Shown here: piece after piece, positions 44,174 through 52,479 of the stretch
Layout: every line of letters begins with the position of its first letter
Numbering within the stretch: the first letter of the stretch is position 1
The notes under the pieces: model-generated
Told to the model about the DNA's origin: nothing
Databases searched by the model: none
Seen by the model: only the letters and a program-made list of their open reading frames with translations
Source: Actinomycetota bacterium
GTDB lineage: Bacteria > Actinomycetota > Actinomycetes > Actinomycetales > Dermatophilaceae
Direction of reading: 5' to 3'
Assembly (NCBI GenBank): GCA_020161815.1
Contig: JAIUOP010000014.1
Span: 1-64,000, forward strand
DNA: 64,000 nucleotides
Program-made: the position numbers and the translations under genes

Positions 44174-45133
44174 TCAGCGGCCTCGCACCCGGGAGAGCAC
44201 GTCGGCCATGAGCCGCTGCACGGCGAGCGTGTCCGCCAGCGGCATGACCGGGCTCTCGCTCAGGCCGGCCGCGAGGCACTCCCCCACGTGGTCGACCTCG
44301 TGCTCGAAGCCGAAGGCGAACTCCTCGTCGGCGATGCGCTCACGGCCCCGCCACACGGTCAGCGCGGGGGCCCGGTGGAAGCGGGGGTGCAGGTCGATCC
44401 AGCCCTGCGTGCCCAGGACCATCATCCGCCCGGGTCCGTAGGTCGTGAAGCCGCCGGAGAGGGTGGCCGAGCGGCCGTCGGCGTAGCCGAGCAGGACCGA
44501 GAAGTCGCTCTCCACCCCGGTGGCGAAGGTGCCTCCGACGGCATGGACGACGTCCGGCACGCCGAGGAGGTGCTGCGCGAAGGACAGGACGTAGACCCCG
44601 AGGTCGAGCACGGCGCCGCCCCCGAGCGCGGGGTCGAAGAGCCGGTCGGTGGGCACGAACTCCCGGAAGGCCGTGAGGTCACCGTGGACGCCACGCACCT
44701 CACCGATCGCCCCCTGGGCGATGAGCTCGCGGAGGCGGACCACCCCCGGGTTGAAGCGCGTCCACATCGCCTCCATCGCGAACACCCCGGCGGTGCGCGC
44801 GGCCTCGATGATCCGCTCGGTGTCCTCGACGGAGGCGGTGAAGGCCTTCTCGACGAGGATCGCCTTGCCGGCGGCGATCGCCTCGAGGGCGATGTCGGTG
44901 TGCTGCGGGTGCGGGGTCGCGATGTAGATCGCGTCGACGCCGGGATCGGCCGCCAGGTCGGCATACGAGCCGTGGGCCCGCGGTATGCCGTGGGCCCCGG
45001 CGAACTCGTCGGCCCGCTCCTGGGAACGGGACCCGACGGCGACGAGCTCGCCCGTGGTGACCCTGCCGAAGTCGGCGTCCATGGCCGCCGCCTGCTTGCC
45101 CGGACCGGCGATCCCCCAACGCACGCGTGTCAT
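44174..45133 (-). CDS. Gfo/Idh/MocA-family oxidoreductase
   Basis: The 319-residue enzyme begins with a Rossmann fold (VRWGIAGPGKQAAAMDADFG) and has the family EKP-like motif as LVEKAFTASVEDTERIIEAA (catalytic Lys), DAIYIATPHPQH before it, and GGGAVLDLGVYVLSF in the C-terminal alpha/beta domain. It should oxidise or reduce a sugar or inositol derivative with NAD(P). ATG 45133 is chosen at the first Rossmann strand. An ATA Ile codon occurs at the 9-mer (44983). Confidence 0.88.
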   Translation of the reverse strand: MTRVRWGIAGPGKQAAAMDADFGRVTTGELVAVGSRSQERADEFAGAHGIPRAHGSYADLAADPGVDAIYIATPHPQHTDIALEAIAAGKAILVEKAFTASVEDTERIIEAARTAGVFAMEAMWTRFNPGVVRLRELIAQGAIGEVRGVHGDLTAFREFVPTDRLFDPALGGGAVLDLGVYVLSFAQHLLGVPDVVHAVGGTFATGVESDFSVLLGYADGRSATLSGGFTTYGPGRMMVLGTQGWIDLHPRFHRAPALTVWRGRERIADEEFAFGFEHEVDHVGECLAAGLSESPVMPLADTLAVQRLMADVLSRVRGR

Positions 45134-45197
45134 GGAGCCCAGCCTAGGAGCGGCGGCAACCTCCCCGCGCAGGCGAGCGCACGGCATACTCACTGGC

Positions 45198-45674
45198 ATG
45201 GAGATCACCGACAACGGCCCCCAGCCCAATGCCTTCGACATCGAGACAGCGACGGTCGAGAACGAGAACTACCGCACGGTGGCGTGGACCGGGAAGTACC
45301 TCCAGGTGACGCTCATGTCGATCGCACCCGGTGAGTCGATCGGGCTCGAGGTGCACCCGGAGACCGACCAGTTCCTGCGCATCGACGCCGGTCAGGGCCG
45401 CTGCGTCATGGGCCCGGCCGAGGACGACCTGCCGTTCTCCCAGGAGGTCGGCGACGGCTGGAGCATCCAGGTCCCGGCCGGCACGTGGCACGACGTCGTC
45501 AACACCGGCGAGGAGGACCTCAAGGTGTATGCCGTGTACGCGCCGTCCCACCACGCCGCCGGCAAGGTGCATGCCACCTTCGCCGACGCCGAGGCGGACG
45601 AGGAGGCCGGCGGTGACGAGCCGCCGTCGTGGACGGTTCAGCCCGGCTCCGGCGCCTCCGACGAGACCGCCTGA
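45198..45674 (+). CDS. Cupin-domain protein
   Basis: The 158-residue protein has cupin motif 1 as GESIGLEVHPETDQFLRIDAG, with His and Glu-type metal ligands, and motif 2 as VPAGTWHDVVNTG with the second His. It may be an isomerase, dioxygenase or storage-type cupin; the substrate is unknown. The C-terminal tail is acidic and disordered. Its end overlaps the opposing gene by 37 bp. Confidence 0.85.
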   Translation: MEITDNGPQPNAFDIETATVENENYRTVAWTGKYLQVTLMSIAPGESIGLEVHPETDQFLRIDAGQGRCVMGPAEDDLPFSQEVGDGWSIQVPAGTWHDVVNTGEEDLKVYAVYAPSHHAAGKVHATFADAEADEEAGGDEPPSWTVQPGSGASDETA

Positions 45675-46036
45675 CCGGGTCGCCGGTAGGCCGCCTTGAC
45701 GACGGGGCGGGTGAGGATCCACCGGATGAGGAGCAGGACGGCGCTGAAGGCGACCTGCTCGATGACCATCCACCAGGGATACAGGCCCGGGACGAGGCAG
45801 GTCGCGATCGCGACGACCGGGAAGACGATCGCGAACAGCGACAGGCGCGAGTAGGCCCACCACCAGCCGAGGCGAGCCCGCCACCGGAAGTAGAACAGCG
45901 TCGCCTCCGGGATCCGGTGGGCTGCATGGCGGCCACCGGCCAGCCGGTCCAGCCGACGGAAGAGCGGCTCGAGGGTGCCCAGCGCGACCGAGAGCCGACC
46001 CGAGGGGGCAGCAGGGGCGACGCGGCTCATGTCCAT
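45638..46036 (-). CDS. Small membrane protein
   Basis: The 132-residue protein has an N-terminal amphipathic region and two hydrophobic segments (LSLFAIVFPVVAIATCLVPGLY and WWMVIEQVAFSAVLLLIRWIL). It has no recognised family. It is divergent from the acyl-CoA dehydrogenase with 13 bp between the starts, so promoters must overlap. ATG 46036 or ATG 46030 can be the start. Confidence 0.55.
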   Translation of the reverse strand: MDMSRVAPAAPSGRLSVALGTLEPLFRRLDRLAGGRHAAHRIPEATLFYFRWRARLGWWWAYSRLSLFAIVFPVVAIATCLVPGLYPWWMVIEQVAFSAVLLLIRWILTRPVVKAAYRRPGQAVSSEAPEPG

Positions 46037-46049
46037 CAAACTAACGGGT

Positions 46050-47873
46050 ATGACGGTGAGCATCCTCTCGGCCCGGGACGTCGACTTCCTCCTCTTCGAC
46101 TGGCTGCGGACGCAGGAGCTGCTCGAGCGTCCGGCCTTCGCATCCCACTCGCGGGAGACCTTCGCGTCCGTGCTCGAGCTCGCCGAGACCCTGGCCCGTG
46201 AGAAGTACGCCCCCCACCACCGCGCCAACGACCTGCAGGAGCCGCGCTTCGACGGCACGAGCGTCACCCTCATCCCCGAGGTCGGCACCGCAGTCCGGGC
46301 CTTCGCCGACGCCGGCTTCCTCATGGCCGGCCTGCCCGAGGAGGACGGCGGTGGCGGCCTGCCACTCTCGATCGGGTCGGCGTGCATGGCGTGGTTCCAC
46401 GCGGCGAACACGGCGACGGCGGCCTACTCGCTGCTGAGCATGGCGGCGGGCAACCTCATCCGCACCCACGGCACCGACGAGCAGCGTCGCCTCTTCGCCG
46501 AGCCGCTGGCCGAAGGCCGCTTCACCGGGACGATGGCCCTCTCCGAGCCGGACGCCGGCTCCAACCTCGCCGACCTCCAGACCCGCGCGATCCCGCAGGA
46601 CGACGGGACGTACCGACTCTTCGGGCGCAAGATATGGATCTCCGGCGGCGACCACGAGCTGAGCGAGAACATCGTCCACCTCGTCCTCGCCCGCACGCCC
46701 GACGCCGCCCCGGGCACGAGGGGCATCTCGCTGTTCATCGTGCCGAAGTACCTTGTCGCACAGAACGGTTCGCTCGGTGAGCGCAATGACGTCGTCCTCG
46801 CCGGCATCAACCACAAGATGGGCTCACGGGGCACCGTCAACACCGCCCCGGTCCTCGGCGACGGCGCCCACACACCGGGAGGCGCGCCCGGCGCGGTCGG
46901 TCACCTCGTCGGCTCGGTCGGCCAGGGCCTGCCGATCATGTTCTCGATGATGAACGAGGCCCGGCTCGGGGTCGGCATCGCCGGCACGGCCGTGGGCTAC
47001 GCCGGCTACCTCGAGTCCCTCGCCTACGCCCGCGCGCGCCTGCAGGGTCGCCGGGCGGGCCAGTCGCCGGCCGACCCGCAGGTGCCGATCACCGAGCACC
47101 CCGATGTCCGGCGGATGCTCCTCGCCCAGAAGTCCTACGTCGAGGGCGCGCTGGCGCTCATGTTCTACTGCTCGCGGCTCATCGACGACGCGCACTCGCT
47201 CGACGGCGAGGCCGCCGCGGAGGCCGCCGCCCTCACCGGCCTGCTCACGCCGATCGCCAAGAGCTGGCCGGCCCAGTGGTGCCTCGAGGCGAACTCGCTC
47301 GCCATCCAGGTGCTGGGTGGGGCGGGATACACGCGCGACCACAGCGTCGAGCAGCACTACCGCGACAACCGGCTCAACGCCATCCACGAGGGCACGCACG
47401 GCATCCAGGGCCTGGACCTGCTCGGCCGCAAGGTGCTCCTCGACGGCGGGCGCGCCCTCGGGATGCTCGTCACGCGGATCACCGCCACCGCCGAGCGGGC
47501 GCAGGCGGTCGCCGGCCCCGAGTCCGTGGTCAGCGTGGGCCAGCGGTATGCCGCTGACCTCCTCGCGATGACCTCTCGCCTCGTCGAGGTGAGCGGCTCG
47601 GTCGGCGGGGTGACGGCGAGCGACCCGGAAGGCGGGGCGCGGGTGATGGCCGAGGCCACGGCATACCTCGAGGCCATGGGGCACCTCGTCATCGCGTGGC
47701 TGTGGGTCGAGCAGTGGCTGGTGGCCCGCGAGGGTGACGACGCGCTCCACGCGGGCAAGCGGGCCGCGGCGGAGTACTTCATGACGCGCGAGCTGCCCAA
47801 GGTCGCGCACCTGCTCGACCTGGTCGCCGCCCACGACGGTCTCACGACCGGACTGGACCCTGACGTGCTCTAG
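46050..47873 (+). CDS. Acyl-CoA dehydrogenase
   Basis: The 607-residue flavoenzyme belongs to the long acyl-CoA dehydrogenase type with C-terminal extension. It has SEPDAGSNLADLQTRA (flavin/acyl-CoA site), FGRKIWISGGDHEL, QVLGGAGYTRDHSVEQHYRDNRLNAIHEGTHGIQGLDLLGRK (FAD contact and catalytic-Glu region). It should introduce the alpha-beta double bond in a fatty acyl-CoA during beta-oxidation. ATG 46050 matches the family start. Confidence 0.92.
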   Translation: MTVSILSARDVDFLLFDWLRTQELLERPAFASHSRETFASVLELAETLAREKYAPHHRANDLQEPRFDGTSVTLIPEVGTAVRAFADAGFLMAGLPEEDGGGGLPLSIGSACMAWFHAANTATAAYSLLSMAAGNLIRTHGTDEQRRLFAEPLAEGRFTGTMALSEPDAGSNLADLQTRAIPQDDGTYRLFGRKIWISGGDHELSENIVHLVLARTPDAAPGTRGISLFIVPKYLVAQNGSLGERNDVVLAGINHKMGSRGTVNTAPVLGDGAHTPGGAPGAVGHLVGSVGQGLPIMFSMMNEARLGVGIAGTAVGYAGYLESLAYARARLQGRRAGQSPADPQVPITEHPDVRRMLLAQKSYVEGALALMFYCSRLIDDAHSLDGEAAAEAAALTGLLTPIAKSWPAQWCLEANSLAIQVLGGAGYTRDHSVEQHYRDNRLNAIHEGTHGIQGLDLLGRKVLLDGGRALGMLVTRITATAERAQAVAGPESVVSVGQRYAADLLAMTSRLVEVSGSVGGVTASDPEGGARVMAEATAYLEAMGHLVIAWLWVEQWLVAREGDDALHAGKRAAAEYFMTRELPKVAHLLDLVAAHDGLTTGLDPDVL

Positions 47874-47895
47874 TTCGTGATGAGGTCGTCTCGGC

Positions 47896-49155
47896 TCAGG
47901 CACCGGGATGGGCGAAGAGCTGCTCGCCGGTGGGGCCTTCGACCTTGGCCGACGGGTGCGTGCCCAGGTCGAGAGTCACGGTGATGCGCTCGTCCGGCCC
48001 TGGCCCGGTCGACTCGTAGCGAATCGTGGTGCCCTCCTTGGCGAGCACTGTCGTGCGTGCCCGCTGGAGCCAGGAATGCCTGCGGCGCAACGCAATCAGC
48101 TCCTGGTGCACGCGATACATCCACCAGCCCTCCGCCATGAGGGAGTCGGGGGCCGGAGGGAACGCGGGCCGCACCTCGTCGTCACCGCCGAGGCGCTCGG
48201 TCTTCTCGCCGCGGAAGGCCTGCTCGTCGCCGTAGTAGAGCGAGGGGGTGCCGCCGACGGTCATGAGCAGCGTGAGCGCGACGACCGCGCCGGCGTCGCC
48301 GACCGTGGTGGCGATGCGGGTGACGTCGTGGTTTCCGACGAAGGTCATCGGCAGGAAGGTCGCCATGAGCGCGTCGTGCCGCTCGAGGGTGTGGCCGAGC
48401 TCCCACGGGTTGTGGTCGACGAGCGAGCTCCACGTCGCCTTCCACAGTTCGTACTCGGTGACCGAGTCCAGGCCTCCCTCGGTGACGAAGGCGGTGTAGT
48501 CGCCGTGGATCACCTCGCCGACGAAGACGGCCTCCGGGTATGCCGTCCGCACCCGTTCGGTGACCGCCCGCCAGAAGGCGAGCGGCACGGCATACGCGAC
48601 GTCGAGTCGCCACCCGGCGATGCCGCGACCCAGCCAGTGCTCCATGATGCCGGCGACGAGGTCGAGGGCCCGGGGGTCGGCGTGGTTGACCTCGACGAGG
48701 TCGTGGTGTCCCTCCCACCCCGCGGAGCGGCCGCCCTCGTCGTCCCAGTGGAGGCGGAAGAGGCCGGCGAGCTCCCCGTCGGGGCCCTCGGCGAGGGCGC
48801 GCTGGACGAGTGGATGCGCGGCACCGACGTGGTTGAAGACACCGTCGAGCATGAGGAGGACGCCGCGGGCCCGACAGCCGGCCACGAGCGCGTCGAACAT
48901 GACGTCGCCACCCAGGCGCGGATCGATGCTCAAGTGGTCGGTGGTGTCGTAGCCGTGGCTGGTCGAGGTGAAGATCGGGCCCAGCTGGAGCCCGTTGGCG
49001 CCGAGGCCGACGGCGTAGTCGAGCCAGGCCGTGAGGTCACCCGGGGTCGGTGGTGCGGGCGCCGCCTCAGGGACCTCGGAGTCCGGTCGGATGGGCGCCC
49101 CGACGAAGCCGAGCGGATAGACGTGCCACCAGATGGCGTGGTCGAGCACCGACAT
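47896..49155 (-). CDS. Alpha-amylase family (GH13) glycoside hydrolase
   Basis: The 419-residue cytosolic enzyme has the four GH13 regions: LDGVFNHVG, GWRLDVAYAVP (nucleophile Asp), VFVGEVIHGD (acid/base Glu) and FVGNHDVTR (His-Asp). GTPSLYYGDEQ follows. There is no signal peptide. It could act on trehalose, maltodextrin or sucrose-type substrates; the specificity cannot be read from these motifs. The gene is divergent from the HNH endonuclease gene. Confidence 0.9.
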   Translation of the reverse strand: MSVLDHAIWWHVYPLGFVGAPIRPDSEVPEAAPAPPTPGDLTAWLDYAVGLGANGLQLGPIFTSTSHGYDTTDHLSIDPRLGGDVMFDALVAGCRARGVLLMLDGVFNHVGAAHPLVQRALAEGPDGELAGLFRLHWDDEGGRSAGWEGHHDLVEVNHADPRALDLVAGIMEHWLGRGIAGWRLDVAYAVPLAFWRAVTERVRTAYPEAVFVGEVIHGDYTAFVTEGGLDSVTEYELWKATWSSLVDHNPWELGHTLERHDALMATFLPMTFVGNHDVTRIATTVGDAGAVVALTLLMTVGGTPSLYYGDEQAFRGEKTERLGGDDEVRPAFPPAPDSLMAEGWWMYRVHQELIALRRRHSWLQRARTTVLAKEGTTIRYESTGPGPDERITVTLDLGTHPSAKVEGPTGEQLFAHPGA

Positions 49156-49268
49156 GGGCCCATCCTGTCAGTGGCTCGTGGCTTGGCGCCAACGTCACCG
49201 AGGTTTTGTTCGAATCACCTGTCCCACAGGCAAATTCCCGATTCTTGCTGGGGTGAAACCCTTGCGTC

Positions 49269-49284
49269 TCGAACAGGTGTTCGA
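49269..49284. promoter_or_regulatory. LexA (SOS) box before the DUF222-HNH gene
   Basis: TCGAACAGGTGTTCGA has perfect 7-bp arms around two bases and matches the mycobacterial/actinobacterial SOS box TCGAAC-N4-GTTCGA. It ends 2 bp before the first possible start codon (49287). LexA-controlled members of the 13E12/DUF222 repeat family are known in mycobacteria. So the gene is very probably DNA-damage induced. Confidence 0.9.
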
Positions 49285-49298
49285 GTATGATGTGGGGT

Positions 49299-50771
49299 AT
49301 GGACCTCCACCCCCTCACCGCCGCCGCCGCGGGCGCGTATGCCGCCGCGCGGGCTGGTCGTGGACGGTTGGGTTTGGGTGAGGTCCTCGACGCGGTGAGC
49401 GCGCTGCAGGCGGCAAGGAATGTCCTGGATGCCTGTGAAGCAGAGTTGCTGGCGCAGGCCGGCGCCATCGAGCTCCTCCCCGAGGAGGACGGCACCACCC
49501 GTGAGGTCCACCACGTGGTGGGGCACCAGGAGATGGACGCCCCCGAGCTGGTCGCGCCCCGTCTCGGGGTGTCGGTGCACGTGGCCGCCTCCCGCCTGTC
49601 TCGGGCGGTGAGCCTGGTGACCCGCACCCCGCAACTTCTTGAGGAGATGGCCGCCGGTCGCCTCGACGGGTTCCGCGCCCGCGTCGTCGCTGAAGAGCTC
49701 GACGACGCCCCCGCCGCGGTCGCCGCCACCGTGGTCGCCGAACTGGTCGCCCGGGCCGAGCAGGTCGGGGGGTGGCGCGAGAGCGCGGGCCCGTTGCGGC
49801 GCCGGGCCGCGTCCACCCTCACCCGCGTTGATGCCTCCCTCGCCCGGGTCCGTGCCGAGCGCGAACGGGCCCGGCGGGGCCTGACCCGGCGCGTGGAGTC
49901 CTCCAGCCTGGACGCGTGGGAAGGCTGCTACCCGGTCGAGGACGCCCGCCGCGCCTGGGACGCCATCGACACCCTCGCCCGCCGCATCCACGCCGACGGC
50001 GGCACCGACACCCTCACCCAGGCCCGCGCCGACGCCCACATGCAACTCCTCCTCGGCCAGGTCACCACCGTCATCCACCTCCACCCCGCCATCGCCGCCC
50101 CCACCACCGCGCCGGCATTGCCGTTGATCGGTGAGGGTGAGGGAGTGGTCGAGCTCTCCGGGTTCGGCGGCACCGGCTCCTGCACCATCCCCGCGCGCTG
50201 GTTGGCCGCCGCGCTCACCGACGGCTCCGCCGTGCTCGCGGCACCGATCACCTGCCACCCCGACACCGGCGCCGCACTGACCACCCCCACCGGCGAGCCC
50301 ACCGGCGTCGAAGAGCGCTACCGACCCAGCACCCGGCTGCGGGCACAGATCGGCCTGCGCGACGCAGGGTGCCGCTTCCCCGGCTGCACCATCGCCTACC
50401 GGTTCTGCGACCTCGACCACGTCCGCCCCTGGCCGACCGGCCCCACCGCCCCCGACAACCTCATCGCACTCTGCCGACGCCACCACCGCCTCAAGCAACG
50501 CCCCGGCTGGCGCGTCCACCTCGACCCCGACGGCACCACCCACTGGTGGGCCCCCGACGGGCAGCACCACACCACCGCACCCATAGACCACCTCGCGACC
50601 ACCCGCACCCCACTCAACGCCCCGGCCGGCCCCGAGCAGCCGCCGGCCGAGGAGAAGGGCACGGACCAGCAGCCACCCGAGCAGCAGCCACCCGAGCAGC
50701 AAGGGCCCGAGCAGCCGAGCCCACCAGAGGCGCCCGCGCGCAGCCGGACCGTGGAGTTCGACGACCCCTAA
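49299..50771 (+). CDS. DUF222-HNH endonuclease family protein (13E12-like)
   Basis: The 490-residue protein has the helical DUF222 domain (residues 20-300: GEVLDAVSALQAARNVLDACEAELLAQ, RLGVSVHVAASRLSRAVSLVTRTPQLLEEMAAG) and a C-terminal HNH nuclease: CRFPGC, FCDLDHVRPWPTGPTAPDNLIALCRRHHRLKQ. The two CxxC-type pairs bind zinc and Asp-His-N...His is the active site. The tail is Gln/Pro/Glu-rich with tandem PPEQQ. Starts at 49287, 49290 or 49299 are possible. The LexA box indicates SOS control; the function is unknown. Confidence 0.92.
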   Translation: MDLHPLTAAAAGAYAAARAGRGRLGLGEVLDAVSALQAARNVLDACEAELLAQAGAIELLPEEDGTTREVHHVVGHQEMDAPELVAPRLGVSVHVAASRLSRAVSLVTRTPQLLEEMAAGRLDGFRARVVAEELDDAPAAVAATVVAELVARAEQVGGWRESAGPLRRRAASTLTRVDASLARVRAERERARRGLTRRVESSSLDAWEGCYPVEDARRAWDAIDTLARRIHADGGTDTLTQARADAHMQLLLGQVTTVIHLHPAIAAPTTAPALPLIGEGEGVVELSGFGGTGSCTIPARWLAAALTDGSAVLAAPITCHPDTGAALTTPTGEPTGVEERYRPSTRLRAQIGLRDAGCRFPGCTIAYRFCDLDHVRPWPTGPTAPDNLIALCRRHHRLKQRPGWRVHLDPDGTTHWWAPDGQHHTTAPIDHLATTRTPLNAPAGPEQPPAEEKGTDQQPPEQQPPEQQGPEQPSPPEAPARSRTVEFDDP

Positions 50772-50792
50772 GGCATCCGCGACCACTCACCC

Positions 50793-51044
50793 TTGGTCGA
50801 GCACTACACCCGCGCCCTCCTCGACCACAACGCCCTCGACCGCCCCCTCACCCGCACCGAAGGCACCGCCTGGCACGCCCGCGAACAAGCCGAGCTCCGT
50901 GCACTCAACGGCACACCCCTGGTCACGATCGCCGGCCTCCCCTTCAGCCGGCGCCGCGTCCACCACCAACTCACCACCCCCGGCTGCCGCACCACCGTCG
51001 ACATCTGCACCCACCTCCCGGACTGGGACGGCCCACCCTTCTGA
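50793..51044 (+). CDS. Small protein of unknown function
   Basis: The 83-residue frame starts with TTG and encodes VEHYTRALLDHNALDRPLTR followed by a part ending HLPDWDGPPF. Third codon positions are almost all G or C, as in the neighbouring genes, which argues for real coding. It begins 21 bp after the HNH stop. No domain is recognised. It may be cotranscribed with the HNH gene and so be SOS-controlled, or be a remnant. Confidence 0.4.
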   Translation: MVEHYTRALLDHNALDRPLTRTEGTAWHAREQAELRALNGTPLVTIAGLPFSRRRVHHQLTTPGCRTTVDICTHLPDWDGPPF

Positions 51045-51063
51045 GTCGATCGCATCGGCTCGT

Positions 51064-51088
51064 GCTCCACACGGCGGGACTGTGGAGC
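51064..51088. terminator. Candidate terminator hairpin
   Basis: GCTCCACA (51064-51071) and TGTGGAGC (51081-51088) form an 8-bp stem with a 9-base loop, 20 bp after the small ORF stop. It sits in the 190-bp gap before the GNAT gene. No U-tract follows. Confidence 0.4.
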
Positions 51089-51235
51089 GTCCTGGGACCG
51101 AGGCCGAGCACCGCGAGCGGCCGGCTCAGTGCGCCAATGGGTGCGTGCAGTCCGCGCCGCCGGCGTCAGGTCCGTGACAGGCGGGCGACAGGCCTGGCGC
51201 GAAGGCTCCTCCTCATCATCTCCAGGAGGAAGCCC

Positions 51236-51763
51236 ATGAGCGTCGCCCAGCCCAACAACTCGGCCATTCGATCCCTGCAACCCGGGGAGACCGGCCCTCT
51301 GCTCGAGGTCTTCGCAGGGCTTTCGGCACGATCCCGGTTGAGCCGGTTCCACACCCCGGTCCCGCGCCTGGGACCGTCGATGGTCACCCACCTGACCGCA
51401 CACGAGAAGGGCTGGCACGAGGCCTTCCTGGCCTCGGTCGATGGTCGCCCGGTCGGCATCGGACGATGGATCCGGTATGCCGCCAAGCCCCACCGTGCCG
51501 ACGTCGCCCTCGAAGTGGTGGACTCGCATCAGCGCCGTGGGGTCGGCCGGACCTTGCTGGCGGCTGTCGCCGAGAGCGCTGCCGAGGCGGGGGTGGCCTT
51601 CCTCCTCTTCACCGTCAGTCGGGACAACACACCGGTCCGGCGCTCTTTGGCGCGCGCGGGAGCGGTGGTCGAACCGCATGAGCCGGAGCAGTTGTGGATC
51701 CCGACAGCAGTCCTGCTTGGGTACCTCACTGCGACAGGGTCGTGCGCGCTGCGTGCCGGCTGA
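51236..51763 (+). CDS. GNAT-family N-acetyltransferase
   Basis: The 175-residue protein has a GNAT fold: SIRSLQPGETGPLLEVFAGLS-type strand/helix start (AIRSLQPGETGPL), central VDGRPVGIGRW, and the acetyl-CoA pyrophosphate loop in HQRRGVGRTLLAAVAESA (R/Q-x-x-G-x-G). LFTVSRDNTPVRRSLARAGA follows. The substrate is unknown. A strong AGGAGGA ribosome site is buried in a predicted hairpin. The 3' end overlaps the start of the downstream fragment by 11 bp. Confidence 0.85.
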   Translation: MSVAQPNNSAIRSLQPGETGPLLEVFAGLSARSRLSRFHTPVPRLGPSMVTHLTAHEKGWHEAFLASVDGRPVGIGRWIRYAAKPHRADVALEVVDSHQRRGVGRTLLAAVAESAAEAGVAFLLFTVSRDNTPVRRSLARAGAVVEPHEPEQLWIPTAVLLGYLTATGSCALRAG

Positions 51764-52388
51764 AGACGTTCACCGTCGGCTCAACTACAACCTCCTCGCA
51801 GGCAGCGGCACCGACCGGAGCACGGTCCGGCTCCGGCTGTCCGAGGCGGCCGGGAGCACCAAGAAGGCCCTCGACACGATGCTCCTTCCGGCCCCCGTCG
51901 AGCTGCCCTGCCGCGACAACCGCATGGCAGGGCTGTGCAGCCGGGCGGTCTCGGTGGCCGACGTCTCCCGCCGGTTCGACGAGCGCCGGGCGACCGCCGA
52001 CATGCTTCACTGGCTCTGCGGCCCGGTCGCCCCCGGCCCCGTGCAGAGCTGCACCCGGACCATCCGCGAGCCCGGCACCATCCGGGCCGTCGCCGGGCAC
52101 ATGCACCTGCTCGGGCGGGCCATCACCGTCGACGTCGCCAAGGGCAGCGCGGCGGCCCGGCGGGTGCTCGACATCGCGAACTGGGACTTCGACGACCAGG
52201 GCAGCATCCCCCTCGAGAAGCCCGTGGAGGTCGCTGCCGGTGACGAGATCACCGTCAGCTGCCGCCACGACCAGTCGCTGCGCGACGTGCTGCCCTCGTT
52301 CGCCGGGCAGCGGGAGCGCTACGTCGTCTGGGGCGAGGGCCCCACCGACGAGATGTGCCTCGGCATCGTCCTGCTGACCCGGCCCTGA
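51753..52388 (+). pseudogene. Copper type II monooxygenase-like protein, 5'-truncated
   Basis: The visible 211 residues from YNLLAGSGTDRSTVRLRL to CLGIVLLTRP correspond to the C-terminal half of actinobacterial PHM/DBH-like monooxygenases: HMHLLGRAITVDVAKG (a His-x-His metal site), DIANWDFDDQGSIPL and VVWGEGPTDEMCLGIVL. The signal peptide and first domain are missing. The homology begins about 20 bp after the GNAT stop, inside or next to GNAT DNA. GTG 51753 is only a formal start. It is probably a deletion remnant. Confidence 0.7.
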
Positions 52389-52479
52389 CGCCACGGCCGG
52401 GGTTCGCGACGGCCCCTTGGCGGGCAGGTGGCGGGTCAGTGTCGTGGTGCCGACCGGCCTACCGGGCGAGACTGGGCGG

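Noticed and set aside
50787-51014. Minus-strand small frame opposite the 50793-51044 frame
   Set aside because: Codon positions favour the plus strand, and the minus frame is a Gly/Val/Ala shadow.
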